From: Clostridium sp. DL-VIII
Lineage (GTDB): Bacteria; Bacillota; Clostridia; Clostridiales; Clostridiaceae
Assembly: GCF_000230835.1 (NCBI RefSeq)
Contig: NZ_CM001240.1
Span: 3,545,779-3,609,778 of the forward strand
DNA: 64,000 bases
Direction of reading: 5' to 3'
Shown one piece after another: positions 1 through 8,477 of the stretch. Under the pieces are notes generated by a model that saw nothing but the letters and a program-made list of their open reading frames with translations, had not been told where the DNA came from and did no database searches. A program made the position numbers and the translations under genes. Position 1 is the first letter of the stretch; the number at the start of each line of letters is the position of its first letter.

Positions 1-2
1 AC

Positions 3-740
3 ATAACTTGTAATACTGAGTATAAATACATATACCCAAGTGAACCTTGGAAAATTAATAGCTCAAGGCTTGGAACATATCATTCCTTTCAATTAGCCAA
101 GAGAGGTGATGCGTGGATAATCACTAAAGAATGGTATACGGATCCTTTTGCAGACTCATTAAGCCTAGAATCAATTAAGGCTGATGCAATTAAGGAATAT
201 ATAAAAGCTCAACCATCAAGAGATATATCTGATATCAGTGAAAGAAGAAAAGGCGCTAAAGAATATGCAGAAAAATATTGTGGAGCTGCATCAATTGAAG
301 AATATGGATTTAAGTATAACAATAAATATAGAAATTTTAATTCTCAAGGAGGTGATTGCGCGAATTTTGCTTCACAAGTATTACATGAAGGAGCTAAGTT
401 TAAGGAAACTTCTGTATGGAATTATGATAAGGGAGATGCCACAGGACCATGGGTTAATGCGGATAAATTTACTTATTATATGATAAATAGCGGAAGAGCT
501 TCAGTTATAGCTAAAGGAAGTTATGAAAAGGTATATAAAGCCTCTTATAAATTGCTTCCGGGAGATTTTGTGGCATATGAGAAAAAAGGAGATATAACGC
601 ATGTTTCAGTAGTTACAGGTGTTGATTCAAAAGGTTATACGTTAGTGACATGTCATAATTCTGATAGAAATAATGTTCCATGGGACTTGGGGTGGAGTGA
701 CAAAAAAATAAAATTTTGGTTAATTAAAGTAAATTGTTAA
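3..740 (+). CDS. Amidase-domain protein, C-terminal part (5' end outside window)
   Basis: The frame is open from the first bases and ends at TAA 738-740, so this is the C-terminal 245 residues of a larger protein. The last 140 or so residues resemble the clostridial putative amidase domain (Amidase_6, papain/NlpC-like): a Gly-Gly-Asp-Cys-Ala-Asn-Phe block carries the likely nucleophile Cys, and an Ile-Thr-His-Val-Ser block near the end carries the likely His. Such proteins are usually exported and often attached to cell-wall targeting modules. No signal peptide can be judged because the N-terminus is missing. A hairpin follows the stop. The substrate is unknown. Confidence 0.75.
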   Translation: MTCNTEYKYIYPSEPWKINSSRLGTYHSFQLAKRGDAWIITKEWYTDPFADSLSLESIKADAIKEYIKAQPSRDISDISERRKGAKEYAEKYCGAASIEEYGFKYNNKYRNFNSQGGDCANFASQVLHEGAKFKETSVWNYDKGDATGPWVNADKFTYYMINSGRASVIAKGSYEKVYKASYKLLPGDFVAYEKKGDITHVSVVTGVDSKGYTLVTCHNSDRNNVPWDLGWSDKKIKFWLIKVNC

Positions 741-747
741 TTATAAT

Positions 748-778
748 AAGCTTTAGGAAAGATATATTCCTAAAGCTT
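748..778 (+). terminator. Hairpin after the amidase gene
   Basis: Twelve-base perfect inverted repeat AAGCTTTAGGAA / TTCCTAAAGCTT with a 7-nt loop, eight bases after the stop codon. There is no clear T-run on the right, so termination is inferred from position. Confidence 0.5.
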
Positions 779-890
779 TACTAATATTAGCATAATCATC
801 TTTACCTATTTTATAATAATATAGTATAATACAATTCAAAGATTAATTTACAATAGGGGGAGGCAGGAATAAATCCTAAATATTCTTGCT

Positions 891-1454
891 ATGATACATA
901 TGGAAAAGATGATTTTAAAGCGAAAAGATGGAAAGAATATAGAGGCTGAATTAAAAGAATTAGACTTAAGTCACGTAAATAAGATAATGAAGCTTCAAGA
1001 TGAAATTTACGAAGGATTGGTTAATAAAGATTTTTATTCTTGTTCTAAACAAGAAGAATTTGAAGATATCATAAATGAAAAGGGAAAGATTATAGGATTA
1101 TTTACTCATGATAATAATGAGTTGATAGCTATAGGTGTTTATGTTGAATATGGTTTAGAGGAAGAAAACTATGGGTATGATATTCAAATTAAAGGTGAGG
1201 AACTCTTAAAAGTTGGGCAAATTGAATCAACATTAGTTGCTGAAAATTATAGAGGAAATAAGCTTCAAAAGAAAATATGTGAACATCTTGAAAAAATAAG
1301 TAAAGCTAAAGATATTAAGTATATTTGTGCAACTGTTGCACCTGATAATAAGTATAGTTTAAATACATTTATTGAACTCGGATATAAAATCTTAATTGAA
1401 AAACTAAAATATGGTGGATTAAAAAGATATGTTTTAATGAAAAAATATTTATAA
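891..1454 (+). CDS. GNAT-family N-acetyltransferase
   Basis: A 187-residue protein with a GNAT layout. The segment around residues 105-130 (Val-Gly-Gln-Ile-Glu-Ser-Thr-Leu-Val, then Tyr-Arg-Gly-Asn-Lys-Leu-Gln) matches the acetyl-CoA pyrophosphate-binding strand and loop in degenerate form, and a typical C-terminal Asn-x-x-x-x-Phe-x-x-x-Gly-Tyr follows. It probably acetylates a small molecule or protein N-terminus; the substrate cannot be read. The start is uncertain: the purine-rich GGGGGAGG at 856-863 lies too far from ATG 891 or the in-frame ATG 900 for a normal ribosome site. Monocistronic in appearance. Confidence 0.7.
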   Translation: MIHMEKMILKRKDGKNIEAELKELDLSHVNKIMKLQDEIYEGLVNKDFYSCSKQEEFEDIINEKGKIIGLFTHDNNELIAIGVYVEYGLEEENYGYDIQIKGEELLKVGQIESTLVAENYRGNKLQKKICEHLEKISKAKDIKYICATVAPDNKYSLNTFIELGYKILIEKLKYGGLKRYVLMKKYL

Positions 1455-1664
1455 CATAATTTATAATTTTATTAATATACCATAATAAGAATAAATTTAT
1501 ATTTGAGGAAATATATAAGCCGAAATGAATTATTTGAAAATAAATAATATATTTTTAAAAAAAGTATTGATTTATGGATAATTTTGAAATATAATAAAGC
1601 ACATAAGATAGTTAGTAACAAATTAATAGGAATTTAATATTTTATATATAGATTTATAAATGCA

Positions 1665-1973
1665 ATGATGAAGAAAAGTAAATTCAAATAGGTGATTTTT
1701 AGAGAGCAGATGATGGTGGAATATCTGTATGAGTCTTGAATTGAAAGAACACTTCGGAGTAATTAACTGAAATTTTAAGTGACTAATCTAAGTGATTGTA
1801 GTGCATAATAAAGAGTAGGCTTAATCGGGTCCACACCGTTAAAAGTGGAGGGTATAAAATTATGTGTTATATATTTTTGTACTTGTTTGAGGTGAGTTTT
1901 TATATAAACTAACTAGGGTGGTACCGCGAAGTATTCTCGTCCCTATGCATAAGCATAGAGACGAGTTTTTTTT
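1665..1973 (+). ncRNA. T-box leader of aspS-gatCAB (candidate dual Asn/Glu specifier)
   Basis: A T-box riboswitch precedes aspS. The T-box core AGGGTGGTACCGCG is at 1915-1928 and the leader ends in an intrinsic terminator at 1936-1973. The 5' half has Stem I features: an AGAGAG element near 1701 and the AGATGATGGTGG hairpin at 1707-1725. The likely specifier region reads GAAC at 1747-1750, followed by ACTTCGGAGT. This contains overlapping GAA (Glu) and AAC (Asn) codons. A C. acetobutylicum T-box ahead of the transamidation operon is known to read two overlapping codons in this way. The 5' boundary is approximate. Transcription is expected to rise when Asn-tRNA (or Glu-tRNA) is uncharged. Confidence 0.9.
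1936..1973 (+). terminator. T-box terminator
   Basis: CTCGTC (1936-1941) pairs with GACGAG (1960-1965) and CTATGC (1943-1948) with GCATAG (1953-1958), loop ATAA, followed by eight T. It directly follows the T-box core, as expected for the competing terminator. Confidence 0.9.
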
Positions 1974-2063
1974 ATAAATTTATATTTAAAGTAGCTAAAA
2001 TAGGAAATTATTATAAATATGTCCTGTAAAAATAAGCAATAAATGTAAAAAGGAGTAATAATA

Positions 2064-3353
2064 ATGAAAAGAATATTTATTAAAGATTTAGCAGTTAATG
2101 ATGAAGAAAAAGTATTACTTAAAGGATGGGTTCATAAAATTCGTGATCTTTCACATGTCTCATTTATCCTACTTAGAGATAAATCAGGAATAATTCAATT
2201 GGTATGTAATAAAGAGCAAATAAAAGGTTTAAGACTTGAAAATGCAATAGAAGTAACTGGAATAGTTCGTATAAATGAAAAAGCACCACAAGGAATGGAA
2301 ATAGAAGTATCGGATATTAAAATAGCAGGTACTGTTTATTATGATAAATTACCATTTGAGATTCAAAGTTATAAAGAAAAAGCATCTCTTGAAACACAAT
2401 TAGATTACAGAACAATTAGCCTAAGAATTCCTAAGAAAAAGGCAATATTTAAAATTCAAAATGAAATTGAAGAAGCATTTAGAACATTTTTTAAGGGTAA
2501 TGATTTTGAAGAAATTCATACTCCAAAGATAACACACTCCGGAACAGAAGGCGGTTCTGAAATGTTCACCGTTAACTACTTTAACAGAAGAGCCTTCCTT
2601 GCACAAAGTCCACAATTTTGGAAACAAATGATGGTAGGAGCAGGTTTTGAAAGAGTTTTTGAAGTTGGATATGCATATAGAGCAGAGCTTCATAATACAT
2701 GGAGGCATTTAAATGAATATGTCAGCTTAGATGTTGAAATGGGATTTATTAAAGATGAAACTGATCTTATGGATATGGAAGAAAGCTTTATGAGATATTT
2801 ATATAAGCATTTAAAAGAGAAATGCAGCGAAGAGTTAAAAATGTTTGATGTAGAGCTTCCAGAAGAAATAAATATTCCAAGAATTCCACTAGCAAAGGCT
2901 CAAGAAATTTTACTTCAAGAATTCGGCAAGAAATCTCCAGTTGGAAATATTGATAATGAAGGTGAAGCATTATTCCACAAGTATGTAAAAGAAAAATACA
3001 ACAGTGATTTTGTGTTTTTAACAGAATATCCAACAGCAAAAAGACCAATGTACGCAATGGAATGTGAAGAGAATCCAGAAATGACAAAGAGCTTTGACTT
3101 AATATTTAAAGGTGTTGAAATTACAACAGGAGGTCAAAGAATTCATGATTATGAGATGTTAAAAGCTAAAATGCTCAGACTAGGATTGAAGCTTGAAGAT
3201 TTTGCTTTCTACTTAGATACATTTAAATATGGAATGCCACCACATGGAGGATTTGCTATTGGACTTGAAAGAATAACAATGCAGATTTTAAATCTTGGAA
3301 ATATCAGAGAAGCATCACTATTCCCAAGAGATATGAAGAGACTAACACCTTAA
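2064..3353 (+). CDS. aspS: Aspartyl-tRNA synthetase, archaeal-type (likely non-discriminating)
   Basis: 429 residues, the short archaeal/eukaryal-like AspRS without the bacterial GAD insertion (bacterial AspRS is near 590). An N-terminal OB-fold anticodon domain (about residues 1-105) is followed by the class II catalytic core, with motif 2 around Tyr-Ala-Tyr-Arg-Ala-Glu and motif 3 Gly-Leu-Glu-Arg near the C-terminus. It charges tRNA-Asp. Because it sits ahead of gatCAB and behind a T-box with an Asn codon, it probably also makes Asp-tRNA-Asn, the GatCAB substrate; this discrimination state is an inference. AAAAGGAGT lies just before ATG 2064. About 370 bases separate it from gatC. Confidence 0.93.
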   Translation: MKRIFIKDLAVNDEEKVLLKGWVHKIRDLSHVSFILLRDKSGIIQLVCNKEQIKGLRLENAIEVTGIVRINEKAPQGMEIEVSDIKIAGTVYYDKLPFEIQSYKEKASLETQLDYRTISLRIPKKKAIFKIQNEIEEAFRTFFKGNDFEEIHTPKITHSGTEGGSEMFTVNYFNRRAFLAQSPQFWKQMMVGAGFERVFEVGYAYRAELHNTWRHLNEYVSLDVEMGFIKDETDLMDMEESFMRYLYKHLKEKCSEELKMFDVELPEEINIPRIPLAKAQEILLQEFGKKSPVGNIDNEGEALFHKYVKEKYNSDFVFLTEYPTAKRPMYAMECEENPEMTKSFDLIFKGVEITTGGQRIHDYEMLKAKMLRLGLKLEDFAFYLDTFKYGMPPHGGFAIGLERITMQILNLGNIREASLFPRDMKRLTP

Positions 3354-3722
3354 GTATAAGTGATAAGTGAGAATCTAAAAGTGATGCTCCAAATTTTATA
3401 TTTGGCTAGCAGAACTTTCTCTATGCGCATTTTATATTTAGTTATTCGAACTTAGCTAACAACCAGAGGGAGTTAGCTACATTAATAAAAAGCATTTGGC
3501 AAGTCGAACTTACCCAGCGAACGAATGTGAGTGGGGTTTCCTTAAGAGTTAAGAGTTTTGAATTAAATCTCTTGAAGAGTCTAAAAATAATTTACGTAAT
3601 AGAAACTTATATAAATTTTCGATTACGTAAAATTACTTAACTATAAGTGAAAATTATGAATTTCACTTATAGTAAGTTTAGAAAACAGTATTAAATGACA
3701 AAAATTTAATGAGGTGAAAGTA
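3354..3722 (+). other. Non-coding spacer inside the aspS-gat operon, with inverted repeats
   Basis: No credible gene. It holds two clear inverted repeats: TTTACGTAAT (3591-3600) with ATTACGTAAA (3622-3631), and ACTATAAGTGAAA (3640-3652) with TTTCACTTATAGT (3661-3673). The first half carries low-complexity pieces resembling each other (GCATTTTATATTTAG, ATTTTATATTTGG). The hairpins could process or stabilise the operon mRNA; no T-run is present. gatC's ribosome site GAGGTG begins at 3711. Confidence 0.6.
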
Positions 3723-4007
3723 ATGAAAGTTAGTATTGATGAAGTAAAATATATAGCAAAGCTTTCTAAATTAAAATTTTCTGATGAAGAAGCGGCTAAG
3801 TTTGCAAAAGAATTTGAAGGCATTTTAGAGAATTTTCAATATTTAAATGAATTAGATTTAAATATTAAAGAAGATGTAGATAATAAAGCTGGATTAAAGC
3901 CAGTAGTTAGAAAAGATGAAGTTAAGTCATTTGAATGTAATGACCTTTTTAGAAATGTTAAAGATATGCAAGGAACATATATTAGAGTACCAAAGATTAT
4001 TGAATAG
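3723..4007 (+). CDS. gatC: Asp/Glu-tRNA amidotransferase subunit C
   Basis: 94 residues, normal for GatC, with the family start of a short helix (Val-Ser-Ile-Asp-Glu-Val-Lys-Tyr-Ile-Ala-Lys-Leu) and the C-terminal Arg-Val-Pro-Lys-Ile-Ile-Glu. GatC wraps around and stabilises GatA in the GatCAB transamidosome. The ATG at 3723 is preferred over the in-frame GTG at 3714 because GAGGTG at 3711-3716 sits at the right distance and overlaps that GTG. gatA follows after 15 bases. Confidence 0.92.
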   Translation: MKVSIDEVKYIAKLSKLKFSDEEAAKFAKEFEGILENFQYLNELDLNIKEDVDNKAGLKPVVRKDEVKSFECNDLFRNVKDMQGTYIRVPKIIE

Positions 4008-4022
4008 GGTGGTGAGAGCAAG

Positions 4023-5462
4023 ATGAAAATGAATATAAAAGAAATGGTAGAAAAAATTAAAACTGGGGACTTAACTAGTGAAGCTCTAGTTCAATCATAT
4101 ATAGACGAAATTACTAAGACTGAAGGAACAGTTAATGCATTTTTATCATTACAATGTGATGAAGCTTTAGCTAAAGCAAAAGAAATAGACGCAAAAGTTA
4201 AGGCTGGAGAGACTTTAGGAAAACTTGCAGGTATTCCAATAGCAATAAAGGATAATATTTGTACAGAAGGTGTAAAAACTACCTGTGCTTCAAAAATGCT
4301 TGAAGATTTTGTACCTCCATACGATGCAACTGTAGTAAAAAAATTATTAGCTGAAGATGCAATAATTATTGGTAAAACAAATATGGATGAATTTGCAATG
4401 GGATCATCTACTGAAAATTCAGCATTTAAAAAGACATTAAACCCAAGAGATACATCAAGAGTTCCAGGTGGATCATCTGGTGGATCTGCTGCGGCAGTAG
4501 CAGGAAAAATGTCTCCAGTATCCCTTGGATCTGATACAGGTGGATCAATTAGACAGCCAGCAGCTTTTTGTGGAGTTGTAGGGCTTAAGCCAACTTATGG
4601 TTTGGTTTCAAGATTTGGACTTATTGCTTTCGGATCATCTTTAGACCAAATAGGACCATTTTCTAATTCAGTGGAAGATAGTGCATATATATTAAACATT
4701 ATATCAGGAACTGATGAATATGATTCTACAAGCATAAGAGACTTAAAAGAAATAGATTATACATCAAATCTTAAAGATGGGATTAAGGGAATGAAGATTG
4801 GTGTTCCAGAAGAATTCTTTGGCGAAGGTTTAGATGAAGAAATCAAAGCTTCAGTTAATAATAGCTTAGAAAAATTAAAAGAATTAGGAGCAGAAGTAGA
4901 AATATTCTCTTTCCCTATAATAAAGGATGGATTAGCAGCTTATTATATAATGTCATCTGCTGAAGCAAGTACTAATTTAGACAGATATGATGGAATAAGA
5001 TATGGTCATAGAACTTCAAATTATACAAATGTAGATGAATTAATGGAAAACAGCAGAACTGAAGGCTTTGGACCAGAAGTTAAAAGAAGAATTATGATGG
5101 GAACATATGCATTGGCATCAGGATATTACGATGCTTATTACAAGAAAGCAGATGCATTTAGATTAAAGTTAAGACATGATCTTAAAAAGACTTTTGAGAA
5201 ATATGATTTAATCGTAGGACCAGTTTCTCCAATATTACCATTTAAAATTGGTGAGAAAAATGCTGACCCATTAGCAATGTATTTAGCTGATATTTACACT
5301 ATTAATGTTAATTTAGCTGGAAATCCTGCAATATCAATTCCATCAGGGGTTAGTAAAGAAGGCTTACCAATTGGAATTCAATTAATGGGTGATATGCTAT
5401 GTGAAGAAAAAATATTCAAAGCAGCATATAGTTTAGAGCAAGCTTTAGCTATTGAATTATAG
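4023..5462 (+). CDS. gatA: Asp/Glu-tRNA amidotransferase subunit A (glutamine amidase)
   Basis: 479 residues, full length for GatA. It has the amidase-signature catalytic Ser-cisSer-Lys set: Lys76 in Ile-Ala-Ile-Lys-Asp-Asn, the Gly-Gly-Ser-Ser-Gly-Gly-Ser block near residue 150, and the nucleophile Ser in Asp-Thr-Gly-Gly-Ser-Ile-Arg near 175. It hydrolyses glutamine and channels ammonia to GatB. ATG 4023 is followed by a second in-frame ATG at 4029. The preceding GGTGGTGAGAG is a modest ribosome site. The stop is immediately followed by the gatB ribosome site. Confidence 0.95.
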   Translation: MKMNIKEMVEKIKTGDLTSEALVQSYIDEITKTEGTVNAFLSLQCDEALAKAKEIDAKVKAGETLGKLAGIPIAIKDNICTEGVKTTCASKMLEDFVPPYDATVVKKLLAEDAIIIGKTNMDEFAMGSSTENSAFKKTLNPRDTSRVPGGSSGGSAAAVAGKMSPVSLGSDTGGSIRQPAAFCGVVGLKPTYGLVSRFGLIAFGSSLDQIGPFSNSVEDSAYILNIISGTDEYDSTSIRDLKEIDYTSNLKDGIKGMKIGVPEEFFGEGLDEEIKASVNNSLEKLKELGAEVEIFSFPIIKDGLAAYYIMSSAEASTNLDRYDGIRYGHRTSNYTNVDELMENSRTEGFGPEVKRRIMMGTYALASGYYDAYYKKADAFRLKLRHDLKKTFEKYDLIVGPVSPILPFKIGEKNADPLAMYLADIYTINVNLAGNPAISIPSGVSKEGLPIGIQLMGDMLCEEKIFKAAYSLEQALAIEL

Positions 5463-5475
5463 GAGGGGAATTACG

Positions 5476-6915
5476 ATGAATTTTGAAACAGTAATAGGAC
5501 TTGAAATACATGCAGAGCTAAAATCAAAAACTAAGATTTTCTGCTCTTGTTCAACTAAATTTGGGGCAGAACCTAATGCCAATACATGCCCAATATGCAC
5601 AGGAGTACCTGGAACACTCCCAGTGCTTAATGAAGAAGTTGTAAATTTAGCAATAAAAGCAGGTACTGCACTAGGATGTACAATAAATAAATATAATAAA
5701 ATGGATAGAAAAAATTATTTTTATCCTGATCTTCCTAAGAATTATCAAACTTCACAATTTGATTTACCAATATGTTCAGGTGGACTTGTAGAATTTGAAC
5801 ATGAAGGAAAGCAAGTAAAGGTTAGATTAAATAGAATTCATATAGAAGAAGATGCCGGTAAATTAGTTCACGTAGAAGGAGAACCGGTTTCTTTAATTGA
5901 CTATAACAGAGTTGGTGTTCCGCTTGCAGAAATAGTTACAGAACCTGATATGAGAAGCGTTGGAGAAGCTGTAACATTTATGAAAAAACTTAAGTCAATT
6001 TTAGAATATGGCGAAATTTCAGATTGCCGTATGGAGCAGGGGTCACTTAGATGTGATGCCAATATTTCATTAAGACCAGTAGGACAACAAGAATTTGGTA
6101 CTAAGGTTGAGCTTAAAAACATAAACTCTTTTAGAGAACTTCAAAAAGCCTTAGAAAAAGAAGAAAGAAGACAAAGAGAACTGTACACCTATGGAGAAGG
6201 TCATAAAGTAGTTCAAGAAACAAGAAGATGGGATGCTGCAAAAGGTAAGACAATTTCAATGAGATCTAAAGAAGAAGCGGATGATTATAGATACGTTGTG
6301 GAACCAGATTTACCACCAATTATCATATATGATGAGCAAATTGAAGCTATGAAAAAATCTTTACCTGAAATGCCAGACGAAAAGAAAGAAAGATTCCTAA
6401 CTTCATACAAGTTAGTAGAAAAGGATGTAGAAATCTTAATAGGTGATAAAGGACTTGCAACTTTCTTTGAAAAAGTTGTAGCTTTAGGAGTTACACCTAA
6501 AATAGCGTCAAACTGGATACTAAGTGATATTTTAAGGATATTAAATGATAGAAAAATTGAATCAGAAGATATGACTCTAGAAGCTGAAAATTTTGCAAAA
6601 CTTCTTAAAGTAGTTGAAGAAGGGAAGATAAGCAATAATATTGGTAGAGAAGTGCTTGAAGATATCTTTAACGAAAATAAAGATCCAATGAAAGTAATTG
6701 AAGAAAGGGGACTTATGCAAATAAGTTCATCTGATGAAATAGAAAAAATAGTTGATGAAGTAATTGCAAATAATCCTCAATCTGTTGAAGATTATAAAGC
6801 AGGTAAAACTCAAAGTGCAGGCTTCCTAATGGGGCAAGTAATGAAAATATCAAAGGGAAAAGCAAATCCAAAGGTAGCAAAAGAGCTAGTAGACAAGAAG
6901 CTTAGTGAATTATAA
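5476..6915 (+). CDS. gatB: Asp/Glu-tRNA amidotransferase subunit B
   Basis: 479 residues. It carries the GatB start Glu-Thr-Val-Ile-Gly-Leu-Glu-Ile-His, the zinc-type cysteines (Cys-Ser-Cys and Cys-Pro-Ile-Cys near residues 25-43), the PET112-like kinase core and the C-terminal tail/YqeY-like helical domain. It phosphorylates the misacylated Asp/Glu on tRNA and accepts ammonia from GatA. The frame can be opened at 5452, but ATG 5476 is chosen because AGGAGGGG at 5461-5468 lies seven bases upstream. A hairpin 22 bases downstream probably ends the operon. Confidence 0.95.
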   Translation: MNFETVIGLEIHAELKSKTKIFCSCSTKFGAEPNANTCPICTGVPGTLPVLNEEVVNLAIKAGTALGCTINKYNKMDRKNYFYPDLPKNYQTSQFDLPICSGGLVEFEHEGKQVKVRLNRIHIEEDAGKLVHVEGEPVSLIDYNRVGVPLAEIVTEPDMRSVGEAVTFMKKLKSILEYGEISDCRMEQGSLRCDANISLRPVGQQEFGTKVELKNINSFRELQKALEKEERRQRELYTYGEGHKVVQETRRWDAAKGKTISMRSKEEADDYRYVVEPDLPPIIIYDEQIEAMKKSLPEMPDEKKERFLTSYKLVEKDVEILIGDKGLATFFEKVVALGVTPKIASNWILSDILRILNDRKIESEDMTLEAENFAKLLKVVEEGKISNNIGREVLEDIFNENKDPMKVIEERGLMQISSSDEIEKIVDEVIANNPQSVEDYKAGKTQSAGFLMGQVMKISKGKANPKVAKELVDKKLSEL

Positions 6916-6936
6916 AAATTCGGATAAAGTTTATAT

Positions 6937-6972
6937 AGAGATCATGCATTAAATTTTAAGAGCATGATCTCT
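6937..6972 (+). terminator. Terminator-like hairpin after gatB
   Basis: Perfect 11-base inverted repeat AGAGATCATGC / GCATGATCTCT followed by the T-rich TACTTAATTATTTTAG. Confidence 0.65.
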
Positions 6973-7113
6973 TACTTAATTATTTTAGAAAAATTTCTCT
7001 AACTTTTTCATAATTAGGTTATATAAATAATATTTCTAGATGAAAATAATAATTGTACATGCTATAATTAAATTATTAAAACGCAAGATTTAGAAAGACA
7101 GAGGATTAAGTTT

Positions 7114-7209
7114 ATGGAAATAAAAATTGAAATTCCAATATTTAAAATATTAGCTATATTATGTTCAGGAGTATTAGGTTATTTAGTTGGATTATTTGTA
7201 TATAGTTAA
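7114..7209 (+). CDS. Small single-pass membrane protein (31 aa)
   Basis: An ORF of 31 codons from ATG 7114 to TAA 7207-7209. Residues 1-9 are mixed polar; residues 10-30 form one hydrophobic helix containing Cys-Ser-Gly-Val-Leu-Gly-Tyr. GAGG at 7101-7104 is nine bases ahead of the start, and an intrinsic terminator follows at 7293. The function is unknown; a small membrane regulator or toxin-like peptide are both possible. Confidence is limited by length. Confidence 0.45.
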   Translation: MEIKIEIPIFKILAILCSGVLGYLVGLFVYS

Positions 7210-7292
7210 GATCAAGAATAAGATTTAACATTAAATGCAGTTGTATAAAACTATAAGTAATAATTAAATATGAATGAATATGATTGTTGATA

Positions 7293-7328
7293 GACTAAGT
7301 AGTTGTACGGCTGCTTAGTCTTATTTTT
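7293..7328 (+). terminator. Intrinsic terminator
   Basis: GACTAAG (7293-7299) pairs with CTTAGTC (7314-7320), extended by a wobble and AG/CT pairs, followed by TTATTTTT. Confidence 0.75.
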
Positions 7329-7442
7329 GATGTGGATTTATTTGCTTAAATAATTAGTAAGAATTATATAAATAGAGTTTTTTCTTATTTACATAATCAT
7401 GTCAGTTTTGTATAATTTATTATATGAAAGGGGTAGATATTA

Positions 7443-7709
7443 ATGGAAGAGATAAACATAAGGAATATACTAAACACTTATAAGAAGTTTAGTAAAAGGC
7501 AGAGTGAGATATTAGGGAATCTTGCTAAGAAAAAAGAATATTATACATTTGATGACCTTCAGAAACAACTTCAAGAAGATGAGGAAGCGAAAAAGTTATT
7601 AGAAAAGATATTATTAATTGTAAATGGAGAGTATGAAAAAGCAGGTGTATACAAACCTAAACCTGCGTCAAATGATAATAATATAGAAGAAGTAGAACTG
7701 TATATGTAA
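7443..7709 (+). CDS. Conserved-looking small helical protein, unknown
   Basis: 88 residues, charged and predicted mostly helical (Lys/Glu-rich, Asp-Asp-Leu-Gln-Lys-Gln-Leu segment), with a low-complexity Lys-Pro-Lys-Pro-Ala tail and no membrane segment. A strong AAAGGGG site lies 8-9 bases before ATG 7443, and a terminator follows within 12 bases of the stop, so it is a genuine single-gene unit. I do not recognise the family. Confidence 0.6.
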   Translation: MEEINIRNILNTYKKFSKRQSEILGNLAKKKEYYTFDDLQKQLQEDEEAKKLLEKILLIVNGEYEKAGVYKPKPASNDNNIEEVELYM

Positions 7710-7719
7710 AAAGCTGATT

Positions 7720-7746
7720 GAACTCTATTAATTTAGGGTTCTTTTA
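7720..7746 (+). terminator. Intrinsic terminator
   Basis: GAACTCTA (7720-7727) pairs with TAGGGTTC (7734-7741), one G-U, followed by TTTTATT. Confidence 0.6.
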
Positions 7747-7811
7747 TTATCTATATAATTATGCTTTTTTTTGAATAATTAGTTATGCACATGAATGCCT
7801 AATGGAAATAA

Positions 7812-7922
7812 GAGAGCGTTGAGTGGTGGTATTCAGAAGGTAACGCATATGATACAGGATGGCAATACAGAAATAGAAATTGGTACGTGGATATCAGCCA
7901 GATAGTAGACCTTGGGGTATAA
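7812..7922 (+). pseudogene. Remnant of a cell-wall-binding repeat protein
   Basis: An open stretch of 36 codons without a start encodes Trp-Trp-Tyr-Ser-Glu-Gly-Asn then Gly-Trp-Gln-Tyr-Arg-Asn-Arg-Asn-Trp-Tyr, the aromatic pattern of choline/cell-wall-binding repeats seen in clostridial surface proteins. It is preceded by an in-frame stop and followed by a terminator, so it is read as the surviving tail of a deleted surface-protein gene. Confidence 0.45.
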
Positions 7923-7965
7923 AGGATAACTAGTATAAAAAAGAATATATAATGAGATAGGCAAT

Positions 7966-8009
7966 AAATACAGGTTCTTTAGTTATTTGTTAGAGAACCT
8001 GTATTTTTT
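7966..8009 (+). terminator. Strong intrinsic terminator
   Basis: AAATACAGGTTCT pairs with AGAACCTGTATTT and is followed by a T-run ending near 8009. It probably belonged to the lost cell-wall-binding gene. It lies about 150 bases past the 3' end of ilvN, which is on the other strand. Confidence 0.8.
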
Positions 8010-8159
8010 ATAATCTAATCTTTAATACAATACTAATGGGCATTCTTAAGTCTATTAAAAAAATATATATAGGATATTGATAGAGTTTTTTACACACCAT
8101 TAGATTACGTTTTATATCATAATTTTATATTAAAATAGAGAGGTATTTTCAGACATTTC

Positions 8160-8477
8160 CTAATTATCTTCGTCCTTAAGTTTTAATACCTTATCTAAGT
8201 TTTCAAAGACAGATTGATCATAGTCTTGATGTATAGAAACTTCAAGAACATCATATAATTTTTCCAATTGTTTAATTATTTGATCTAAAACAGAATCATT
8301 TTTTACGAGTAGAAACATCTTACTTGTTGAACCATCACCGATTTGTGCACATAAAATTCCTTCAAGATTAAAAGCACGACGTGCAAAAAGTCCTGTAATA
8401 TGGCTCATCACTCCAGCATGATTTCTAACATGCAGTTCAATAAGGTAGAAATTAGTATTAATCATTTTAATTTTCAC
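8160..8477 (-). CDS. ilvN: Acetolactate synthase small (regulatory) subunit
   Basis: 105 residues with an N-terminal ACT domain (Leu-His-Val-Arg-Asn-His-Ala-Gly-Val-Met-Ser-His-Ile-Thr-Gly-Leu-Phe). It is shorter than the usual 160-residue IlvH and close to the short IlvN form, so only the valine-binding/regulatory half is present. It activates IlvB and confers feedback control by branched-chain amino acids. The gene overlaps the end of ilvB by 11 bases, implying translational coupling. A purine-rich GGAAGTGAAAAT stretch within ilvB precedes the start. Confidence 0.85.
   Translation of the reverse strand: MKIKMINTNFYLIELHVRNHAGVMSHITGLFARRAFNLEGILCAQIGDGSTSKMFLLVKNDSVLDQIIKQLEKLYDVLEVSIHQDYDQSVFENLDKVLKLKDEDN

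Noticed and set aside
2421..3087. Minus-strand open frames over aspS
   Set aside because: Pure shadows of a strongly coding plus-strand gene; no ribosome sites and no recognisable protein.
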